This document shows positions 1-5,237 of a stretch of DNA of 13,420 nt, piece by piece. Both the position numbers and the translations under genes were made by a program. Position 1 is the first letter of the stretch; every line of letters begins with the position of its first letter. The notes beneath the pieces were generated by a model that was not told where the DNA came from, ran no database searches, and saw only the letters and a list, made by a program, of their open reading frames with translations. Source of the DNA: an uncultured Clostridia bacterium (GTDB lineage: Bacteria > Bacillota > Clostridia > Christensenellales > Pumilibacteraceae); assembly GCA_934277845.1 (NCBI GenBank), contig CAKQVV010000035.1, positions 1-13,420 on the forward strand. The letters are read 5' to 3'.

Positions 1-431
1 GCGAGTTTATCTTCCACCGCTTTCACTTTGTCGCGATGGCACGACACGGTCGAGCGGTACTTGTTCTGCAGCCTAAGCGCGAGTTTTTTGTCGCCATTCG
101 CCGTTTCGGCAATGATCGCGCGGACGGATTTGCCGGCGGCTTTACCGACGAGTACTGTTTCGACGAGCGCGTCGATTTCCTCGGGCGAAAATACGTTGAA
201 TTTCTCCCGGCGCATCGCAACGGTGCGTATGCCCAGTTTGTCGGTAAACTCCGGCAGCATTTCAAACAGCCTTAGTTGCGAATAGTAATAGTTCCTGATG
301 CTGTTTACCGACTTGCCGCTGTGCCGCGACATTTCGCCGAACGCCGCGGACAAGCCTTTGCCGCTCTCATAAGCCTTGAACGCGAGGTCGAAAAGTTGTT
401 TCGTTTCGTCGATGCTCCATTTATTGTCCAT
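1..431 (-). CDS. Regulator-like protein with two Myb/SANT-like repeats (3' end cut by window edge)
   Basis: An open minus-strand frame starts at ATG 431 and runs off the left edge, leaving 143 visible codons. A GGGAG ribosome binding site at 441-445 supports the start. The N-terminus (WSIDETKQLFDLAF, residues 5-18) followed by basic and aromatic residues up to SIRNYYYSQL (44-53) looks like a Myb/SANT helix-turn-helix, as in the RsfA-type regulators of Bacillota. A second, similar unit begins at FSPEEIDALV (81-90) and ends near LQNKYRST (121-128), so the protein appears to carry two tandem DNA-binding-like repeats. It is divergent from the gene at 550, with 118 bp between the starts. DNA binding is inferred from the repeat pattern and the target is unknown. 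The C-terminus lies outside the window. The reading frame is well supported; the family assignment is moderate. Confidence 0.75.
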   Translation of the reverse strand, partial: MDNKWSIDETKQLFDLAFKAYESGKGLSAAFGEMSRHSGKSVNSIRNYYYSQLRLFEMLPEFTDKLGIRTVAMRREKFNVFSPEEIDALVETVLVGKAAGKSVRAIIAETANGDKKLALRLQNKYRSTVSCHRDKVKAVEDKL

Positions 432-538
432 AAAAACTATCTCCCGTATTTCGTTTATGCGGGAATTATTGCCTTAAATGCGGCTTTTATACGCGTTTTA
501 CCCGATTATTTACGGACATACGCGCGGCGCACGCGCAA

Positions 539-544
539 TATAAT
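539..544 (+). promoter_or_regulatory. Consensus -10 box (TATAAT) five bases before the ATG at 550
   Basis: A perfect TATAAT ends 5 bases before the only credible ATG of the next gene. Transcription from it would begin at or within a base or two of the start codon, giving a leaderless mRNA. No convincing -35 is seen at 16-18 bp spacing, and no purine-rich ribosome binding site precedes the ATG. Confidence 0.5.
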
Positions 545-549
545 AGACT

Positions 550-1104
550 ATGGATAAAAATCTGTACATAAAGAGCGATTTCGAGGCGGTGTATCTCATA
601 AACGGCGCATTCACAGAGGGAACGGGCAAGATCGCCGTGGACGACGAAGAAGTATATTTCGTCACGGTTTTGCCGCTTTCCGCCGCTTTTCTTCCCTGCA
701 CGGTCAAGCTGACGGCGATGAAAGTCCGCTCGAACCCCGAACTTGCGCGACTGTACGCGCTGCCGTCCGGCGATGCGCTGCTAAGGCTTCTTCCGCGCTA
801 TGCCTACGTTTACTCGCCCGCGCCGCGCGTCTTTCCCGAGCAGTCCGCGCTGCCCGTACCCGCGTTTTTTCATGCGGTAAAAAACGGCGATTTCACCGAA
901 GCCCGGCGACACCTGACTGCCGGACTCTCGTCGGCTGCCGACGACGAAACTCTAGCCGCGTTCTTCGACGGTTATACCGAAATATTCCCCGATCCCGAAA
1001 ACGAACCAGACGTATTCTACCTCGCCGGCGACGACGGCACCGCCGCCGGATTCCGTTTCCGTATCCGATCGGGACTTATCGACGACGTAACCGAAAACCA
1101 TTAA
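550..1104 (+). CDS. Hypothetical protein, 184 aa
   Basis: I do not recognise this protein. The N-terminal third (YLINGAFTEGTGKIAVDDEE, then VYFVTVLPLSAAFLP) looks beta-rich. The C-terminal half has a helical stretch (FFHAVKNGDFTEARRHLTAG, about residues 106-125) followed by an acidic beta-rich tail (DVFYLAGDDGTAAGFRFRIR). There is no signal peptide or membrane segment, so it is probably cytosolic. An in-frame TAG two codons before the ATG rules out an upstream extension, and the next in-frame Met lies about 57 residues inside. No Shine-Dalgarno sequence is present and a TATAAT lies directly upstream, suggesting leaderless expression. It is divergent from the Myb-like regulator, which could control it. 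No clear terminator follows; the 199 bp to the convergent AraC gene hold only a small AAATC-GATTT hairpin and an orphan promoter. Codon use matches its neighbours. Confidence 0.75.
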   Translation: MDKNLYIKSDFEAVYLINGAFTEGTGKIAVDDEEVYFVTVLPLSAAFLPCTVKLTAMKVRSNPELARLYALPSGDALLRLLPRYAYVYSPAPRVFPEQSALPVPAFFHAVKNGDFTEARRHLTAGLSSAADDETLAAFFDGYTEIFPDPENEPDVFYLAGDDGTAAGFRFRIRSGLIDDVTENH

Positions 1105-1158
1105 CGCATAAAACAAAAAATCAAATTTTAAGATCAGTGCCAAAATATGAAAAATCGC

Positions 1159-1188
1159 TTGATTTCCGCGCCGGCTTTGCGATATAAT
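1159..1188 (+). promoter_or_regulatory. Orphan sigma-A-like promoter in a convergent intergenic region
   Basis: TTGATT (1159-1164) and TATAAT (1183-1188) are separated by 18 bp, one of the best promoter matches in the window. It points rightward into the 115 bp before the 3' end of the AraC gene, where no gene is evident. It could make a small RNA, an antisense transcript over araC, or the mRNA of a very small ORF. It could also be chance. Confidence 0.4.
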
Positions 1189-1303
1189 CATTAAAATCAG
1201 GAAACGCTGTCTTGCAATTTCGTGTTCGACGCGCAACTGTTGAGCCGTTCCGAGTATGGAATCCCCCGCTTAGAATTACTGATTATCCTTATTTTGAATA
1301 TCG

Positions 1304-2119
1304 TTACTCCGCATTGCCGGCGTCGAGTTTTTTGAACGCGGAGGGAGTGTAGCCGGTGCGACGGCGGAAAAGTTCGGTAAAGTACGCCGGACCGGAAAAG
1401 CCGACGGCGAGCGCGGCTTCGGTGACGGACGCGCCCGACGCAAGCAAGTTTTTCGAGCGTTCGATGCGGCACACGTTCAGATATTTCAGCGGACTTATGC
1501 CGAAACGGGTGCGAAATTCGTAAAGCAGCGTGCTTTTCGCGACGTAAAAGCGTTTGCACAGGTCGTCGAGCGTGAGTTCGTCGTTCGAGTGCGTTTCGAT
1601 ATATGTGCGGATTTCGTCCGCGCGCGAAGGCAATTTCACCGGCGCGGTCACGCCGCTCGCCCGCACGATACCGAGATACAGCAGCCTGAAATACGCCGAA
1701 GCCGCCGCGTTTTTCAGCGGCATGTCCGATCCGAGTTCCGCTTTACAAGCCAGCGCGTGTCTTTTCAGTTTCTCCGCAATCTCGCCACGGACAAGCGTAA
1801 AGCCGCCGACGAAGTTCTCCGCCACCGTCGCGGCAAAACAATAATACGACAACGGGGCATCGCTGCCCGAATACTGGACGTGCGTGACGCCGCCGGACAC
1901 CGCAAGAATATCGCCCGCCGCAATCCTGACGCGCTTGCCGCCGCTCTCGAAAGTTCCGTGACCGCTCTCGAACAAAAACACTTCGAGGTACGGGTGCGAG
2001 TGCGGCGCGTTCTCTTTCGCCGGACCGTTTCTGACGTGCGAAAAAGTGAGCAGCCTCGGCTGCGCCGCTTCCTCGTCCTGCGCCGCGCCGACGTAATAAT
2101 ATTCGTAAATTTCAGCCAT
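1304..2119 (-). CDS. AraC/XylS-family transcriptional regulator, 271 aa
   Basis: The N-terminal half is a cupin-like sensor domain: HSHPYLEVFLFESGHG (about residues 39-54) and RVRIAAGDILAVSGGVTHVQ (62-81) give the usual H-x-H...E and P/G-rich strand pattern. The C-terminal ~100 residues form the paired helix-turn-helix of the family (DDLCKRFYVAKSTLLYEFRT, then ASVTEAALAVGFSGPAYFTE, then FRRRTGYTPSAFKK). I start it at ATG 2119 because GGGAG at 2124-2128 lies just upstream; an in-frame ATG about 14 codons further up has no such site. The gene is divergent from the sialidase-lyase operon, the usual position of a local activator, and the direct repeats at 2205-2239 are its likely binding site. 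The ligand is probably a sugar from that pathway (inference). A TATAGT in the upstream region could be its own -10, with a weak -35. Confidence 0.93.
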   Translation of the reverse strand: MAEIYEYYYVGAAQDEEAAQPRLLTFSHVRNGPAKENAPHSHPYLEVFLFESGHGTFESGGKRVRIAAGDILAVSGGVTHVQYSGSDAPLSYYCFAATVAENFVGGFTLVRGEIAEKLKRHALACKAELGSDMPLKNAAASAYFRLLYLGIVRASGVTAPVKLPSRADEIRTYIETHSNDELTLDDLCKRFYVAKSTLLYEFRTRFGISPLKYLNVCRIERSKNLLASGASVTEAALAVGFSGPAYFTELFRRRTGYTPSAFKKLDAGNAE

Positions 2120-2204
2120 TTTTCTCCCGCGGGTTTTGCGGAACTGATACGTCCGCATCATCCCCGGCTATACTATAACACGATTTCGGGAATATAGCCC
2201 ATAA

Positions 2205-2239
2205 TGTTTATAATTTTGTGAGCGGTTTATATAATTTTG
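2205..2239 (+). promoter_or_regulatory. Putative AraC-type operator: two direct repeats spaced 21 bp
   Basis: TGTTTATAATTTTG (2205-2218) recurs as TTTATATAATTTTG (2226-2239), 12 of 14 bases identical, with a period of exactly 21 bp, or two helical turns. AraC-family activators typically bind two such direct half-sites, the proximal one touching the -35. Here the second half ends 3 bp before the -35 at 2243. Binding by the adjacent regulator is inference. Confidence 0.6.
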
Positions 2240-2242
2240 ATA

Positions 2243-2271
2243 TTGCTTTATGTATTACCTCGGACTATAAT
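2243..2271 (+). promoter_or_regulatory. Promoter of the sialidase-lyase operon
   Basis: A weak -35 (TTGCTT, 2243-2248) lies 17 bp before a perfect -10 (TATAAT, 2266-2271). The poor -35 next to the operator repeats fits activator dependence. The -10 lies within the perfect 12-bp palindrome CTATAATTATAG (2265-2276), so a TATAAT is also present on the minus strand. Confidence 0.7.
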
Positions 2272-2301
2272 TATAGCATATCAATCCTTTAAGGAGAAAA
2301 T

Positions 2302-3387
2302 ATGCGCTACGAAATACCGGACAGCGGCGCGATAAGCCGCCGGTTCGACGGAAAATTCAATTACAACGCGTGGCCGAGCGTGGTTACTCTGCCCGACGGC
2401 ACGCTTCTTTGTGCGTGGAGCGGCGACCGACAGCAACATATATGCCCGTTCGGCAAAATACTGGCTTCCCGATCGACCGACGGCGGCAAGACTTGGACGC
2501 CGCCATACAAAATCCTCGACACGCCGCTTGACGACCGCGACGCGGGACTTACCGTCGCAAACGGCAAAGTTTACCTGACTTCTTTCACCAACTCGCGCGA
2601 AATGCAAAAGTATTACGCCGAACTTTACAACTTCCCGCCCGCCGAAAAAGCGGCGAACTACGGCTATCTCGAGCGCATTTCGGACGAGGACGAACTGCGT
2701 TTTCTCGGCTCGACGATCGCGGTGTCGGACGACAACGGCTATACCTTTTCCACGCCCGTGGTCATGCCCGTCACCACTCCGCACGGACTGGTGCAAACCA
2801 AAAGCGGCAAACTCCTGATGATCGGGCGTGCTTTCGACGACCGCGCGAAAACCTCTTTCCCGAAACTCCCCGAGGGCATTTACTCGATGGAAGTCGGCGC
2901 GGACGGCAAGACTTTCGGCGAGCCTAAACTCATTGCAAAATCGCCGGAAAACATGCTGTACTGCGAACCGCACGCCGCGCTTCTTCCCGACGGCACCATA
3001 ATCGTCGGCATCAGACTGCAAGGCGACAAAGGCTTGTTCACGATCCATCAGTGCTTTTCCCACGACGACGGCGAAACCTTTACTGCGCCCGTACCCACCG
3101 GTTTCGACGGCTCGCCCGCGCATTATCTCGTTCACTCGTCGGGTGCGCTTGTGTTGGTTTACGCCCGCCGCAACCCGCCGCAAGCGGAAATCGCGCGCAT
3201 CAGTCTCGACGGCGGCAAGACTTACGGCGACGAAATCGTTTTGTCGGCAAACAGTCCCGACTGGGATCTCGGCTATCCCTGCACCGCCGAAGCACCCGAC
3301 GGCACGCTCGTGACCGTATACTACGAAAAGCACGCGCCCGGCGAAAAGAACGCGATCCGTTTCACCCGCTGGAAAATCGAGGCTTAA
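2302..3387 (+). CDS. Asp-box (BNR) sialidase-like protein, 361 aa, cytosolic
   Basis: Four Asp-box motifs mark a sialidase-type beta-propeller: STDGGKTW (58-65), SDDNGYTF (142-149), SHDDGETF (253-260) and SLDGGKTY (301-308). CEPHAALLPDGTIIVGIR (221-238) resembles the GH33 stretch with the active-site Glu (E222) and an Arg (R238). R289/R290 and Y325 (LGYPCTAEAPDG) sit where a further Arg and the Tyr nucleophile would be expected. The first Arg of the triad, usually in an RIP motif, is not obvious; NAWPSV (22-27) occupies that place. There is no signal peptide or wall anchor, so it should act inside the cell on imported sialosides or a related acid sugar. The start is supported by AAGGAG at 2291-2296. 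The lyase follows 64 bp downstream in the same operon. The fold is confident; true sialidase activity is uncertain, and a non-hydrolytic or altered-specificity role is possible. Confidence 0.85.
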   Translation: MRYEIPDSGAISRRFDGKFNYNAWPSVVTLPDGTLLCAWSGDRQQHICPFGKILASRSTDGGKTWTPPYKILDTPLDDRDAGLTVANGKVYLTSFTNSREMQKYYAELYNFPPAEKAANYGYLERISDEDELRFLGSTIAVSDDNGYTFSTPVVMPVTTPHGLVQTKSGKLLMIGRAFDDRAKTSFPKLPEGIYSMEVGADGKTFGEPKLIAKSPENMLYCEPHAALLPDGTIIVGIRLQGDKGLFTIHQCFSHDDGETFTAPVPTGFDGSPAHYLVHSSGALVLVYARRNPPQAEIARISLDGGKTYGDEIVLSANSPDWDLGYPCTAEAPDGTLVTVYYEKHAPGEKNAIRFTRWKIEA

Positions 3388-3451
3388 CCGCGAAACGAAA
3401 TTCAAGACTAGAACGAACGGTTTTTCAAAGTAAAAACCCGAGGAAATCAAT

Positions 3452-4327
3452 ATGAAACATAAGTTTTTAGTACCTGTCGTCACGCCTTTCAACGCGGACG
3501 AAAGCGTAAACTATGATGCTCTGACAAGGCTGACGAAAGCGATTCTCGGTAGCGGCGCGGACGGAATTTACGCCGGCGGATCGAGCGCGGAGTGTTTTTT
3601 GCTGGACGAAGACGAGCGCAAAAAGACGCTCGAAACCGTGATTAAAGCCGCCGACGGCGCATACGTCGTGGCGCACGTCGGTGCAATCAGCGCGCACAAC
3701 TCGGTCGAACTCGCCCGCCACGCCAAAGCCGCGGGTGCGGACGCGATCGCATCGGTGCCGCCGTTCTACTTCGCCTATCCGTTCGAGGGCATACTCGAAT
3801 ATTACCGCCGGCTCGCCGAAGTCGGTTTGCCCGTTATCGTGTACTCGCTGCCGTCGGCGACGTGCAAGTTCACGATCGACGAATACAAGGCACTAATGAC
3901 TATCGACGGCGTGGTCGGACTGAAATACACCGATACCGACTACTTCGCCATGCAGCAAATCATCGCAGCAAGCGGCGCGGAAGTATACAGCGGCAAGGAC
4001 GAGTGTTTTCTTTCCGCTCTCTCCATGGGCGCACACGGCGCGATCGGCTCGACTTTTAACTTCATGTTCGAGGCTTATCCCGAAATCTGCCGGCTGTACC
4101 GCGAGAAAAAGACCGACGAAGCGCTCGCCGTTCAGTCCGCCGCCAACGCCGTCACCGCCGTTTGCATCAAAAATCTTCTGCCAGCAATGAAATACCTGAT
4201 AAAACTCCGCTATGGCATAGATTGCGGCATCGCCCGCTGTCCGTTCACTCCGCTTACCCACGCTCTCGAATCCGAACTCAAAACCGTTTTTGACACCTAC
4301 CTCTCCGGCGCGAAATACATAAAGTAA
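3452..4327 (+). CDS. nanA: N-acetylneuraminate lyase (DHDPS/NAL family), 291 aa
   Basis: This is a class I aldolase of the DHDPS/NAL family. It is expected to split N-acetylneuraminate into N-acetylmannosamine and pyruvate in the cytosol. Visible active-site features are GGSSAECF (42-49) for carboxylate binding, the Tyr in YSLPSAT (Y131), and the Schiff-base Lys in VGLKYTDTDYF (K158). The segment GKDECF (181-186), followed by GAIGSTFNFM (196-205), matches the NAL-type G-x-D-E and GGIGSTYN signatures rather than those of dihydrodipicolinate synthase. The length is typical. GAGGA at 3440-3444 precedes the ATG by 7 bp. It follows the sialidase-like gene with no terminator between, and a strong terminator lies 24 bp after its stop. 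NanK, NanE, NagA/B and a transporter are not in the window, so the pathway must be completed elsewhere. A lyase for another 2-keto-3-deoxy sugar acid is the main alternative. Confidence 0.88.
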   Translation: MKHKFLVPVVTPFNADESVNYDALTRLTKAILGSGADGIYAGGSSAECFLLDEDERKKTLETVIKAADGAYVVAHVGAISAHNSVELARHAKAAGADAIASVPPFYFAYPFEGILEYYRRLAEVGLPVIVYSLPSATCKFTIDEYKALMTIDGVVGLKYTDTDYFAMQQIIAASGAEVYSGKDECFLSALSMGAHGAIGSTFNFMFEAYPEICRLYREKKTDEALAVQSAANAVTAVCIKNLLPAMKYLIKLRYGIDCGIARCPFTPLTHALESELKTVFDTYLSGAKYIK

Positions 4328-4351
4328 GGAAATCGATTTAATAGAAAATCT

Positions 4352-4394
4352 AAAGCAACAGGCTGTACGGTTATAGCCTGTTGCTTTTGTTTTA
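4352..4394 (+). terminator. Rho-independent terminator of the sialidase-lyase operon
   Basis: The arms GCAACAGGCT (4355-4364) and AGCCTGTTGC (4375-4384) pair perfectly over 10 bp, extended by A-T pairs, around a 10-base loop, and are followed by TTTTGTTTTA. It begins 24 bp after the lyase stop. Confidence 0.92.
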
Positions 4395-4508
4395 ATCGAT
4401 GTAAAACCATGATTGTAAAACAGCACATACAGTTCGCAAAAAAAGAATTGCAACGATTTTATGCAATAATAATGCTTTTGCCTGTGCTTGGTGTTATTAA
4501 ACGGTCGA

Positions 4509-4560
4509 TTATCCGCTCCATGTCGGGGATTCCACGCGCGTAAAACGCGCTCTGAATGAC
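4509..4560. repeat. 52-bp dispersed repeat, copy 1
   Basis: Identical over 52 bp to 4655-4706. It contains the hairpin GCGCGT-AAA-ACGCGC. On the minus strand it reads GTCATTCAGAG...GGAATCCCC, resembling the short CATTC-GAG-GGAATC repeats seen in many gut bacterial genomes. It has no coding potential. Confidence 0.9.
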
Positions 4561-4595
4561 CGTTAAAAACGAAAAGTACGCGTTCGACTAACAAT

Positions 4596-4641
4596 CCCTC
4601 AGTCGCCTGCGCTGCCGGCTCCCTTTACTTCGCCGGGAGCC
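4596..4641. repeat. Palindromic repeat, CCCTCAGTC...GGAGCC type
   Basis: CCCTCAGTC at the left is followed by the inverted pair GGCTCCC (4617-4623) and GGGAGCC (4635-4641). It has the same end modules as the repeats at 4957-5145 but a different interior. It lies between the two copies of the 52-bp repeat. Confidence 0.75.
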
Positions 4642-4654
4642 TGTTTAAGGTTAC

Positions 4655-4706
4655 TTATCCGCTCCATGTCGGGGATTCCACGCGCGTAAAACGCGCTCTG
4701 AATGAC
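4655..4706. repeat. 52-bp dispersed repeat, copy 2
   Basis: Identical over 52 bp to 4509-4560 and in the same orientation, 146 bp downstream. Zero divergence suggests recent duplication or gene conversion. Confidence 0.9.
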
Positions 4707-4757
4707 GGAGTGGGCGGAATGTGCACGTTATAATTTAACAAATAAAACTTTATACTA

Positions 4758-4900
4758 GCCTTCCCCCCTTGGGGCGCGACGCGTTAAGCGAACAGTCCGG
4801 TGGACTGTTCGTAGAAATCTCGGGGAGCGATTTATAATCGCGACCTGGGCAGTGTTTTACCGAGAGCGTAGCGTCAGGTAAAACGGATGAGGGGGAATGG
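4758..4900. repeat. ~143-bp hairpin-rich element, MITE-like
   Basis: The ends form an imperfect inverted repeat (CCTTCCCCC at the left; GGGGGAATGG at the right). Three perfect hairpins lie inside: CGAACAGTCC/GGACTGTTCG (4789-4811), GCGATT/AATCGC (4827-4841) and GTTTTACC/GGTAAAAC (4854-4884). The end modules match, in opposite orientation, those of the repeats at 4957-5145, so this looks like a long form of the same family. No ORF is present; mobility by an enzyme acting in trans is inference. Confidence 0.7.
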
Positions 4901-4956
4901 AATAATATTCGTTTTTATTTCTTTGTAAACTTATTACGCAAACTTCTCGTTATTAT

Positions 4957-5145
4957 CCCCTCATCAGTCACTTCGTGACAGCTTCCCCCAAGGGGGAAGC
5001 CAAGCATAATTGCGATTGATTTAAAATTATATCGCACGCTTTTCGTTTTATTCCCTCATCAGTCACTTCGTGACAACTTCCCCCAAAGGGGAAGCCAAGC
5101 GTAATTGCGTTTGATTTAAAATTATATCGCACGCTTTTCGTTTTA
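4957..5145. repeat. Two tandem copies of a 95-bp unit carrying a CCCTCATCAGTC repeat
   Basis: 4957-5050 and 5052-5145 are the same sequence with a 95-bp period, 89 of 94 positions identical. Each unit has CCCTCATCAGTCAC, a GTCAC-TTC-GTGAC hairpin and an inverted CTTCCCC/GGGGAAG pair, followed by about 45 bp of AT-rich sequence that was duplicated with it. Confidence 0.9.
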
Positions 5146-5153
5146 ACCATCGT

Positions 5154-5200
5154 CCAAAGAAAAACGGTATTCGTCCGACTTTTCGGGGCAAATACCGTTT
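5154..5200 (-). terminator. Terminator of the SASA esterase gene
   Basis: AAACGGTATT (5162-5171) and AATACCGTTT (5191-5200) pair over 10 bp; on the minus strand the stem is followed by TTTTCTTT. A second small hairpin (AATCTCA/TGAGATT, 5206-5225) lies between it and the stop codon. Confidence 0.85.
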
Positions 5201-5237
5201 CGCTGAATCTCATAACCGTGAGATTATTATTTATTAC

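Larger units (their letters stand above)
4395..5153. other. Gene-free, repeat-rich intergenic region
   Basis: No credible gene is present: the only longer frames run through repeats and have no ribosome binding site. From left to right it holds about 110 bp of AT-rich unique sequence, a 52-bp repeat, a palindromic repeat, a second copy of the 52-bp repeat, a ~143-bp hairpin-rich element and a 95-bp tandem duplication. A weak hairpin, ATTGCA (4447-4452) with TGCAAT (4462-4467), is flanked by an A-run at 4438-4444; read on the minus strand this resembles a short terminator. Confidence 0.8.

Noticed and set aside
2281..3492. A 403-codon open frame on the minus strand opposite the sialidase-like gene
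   Set aside because: It is antisense to a gene with four Asp-boxes and a good ribosome binding site. Its translation is low-complexity, rich in Val/Arg/Phe, and matches no family I know; it arises from codon bias on the true strand.
4957..5145. Tandem repeats considered as a CRISPR array
   Set aside because: There are only two 95-bp units with no unique spacers between short identical repeats, and no cas genes; this is a plain tandem duplication.
4968..5213. An 81-codon minus-strand open frame in the repeat region
   Set aside because: It reads through the tandem 95-bp repeats and the esterase terminator, so the translation repeats itself; it has no ribosome binding site.
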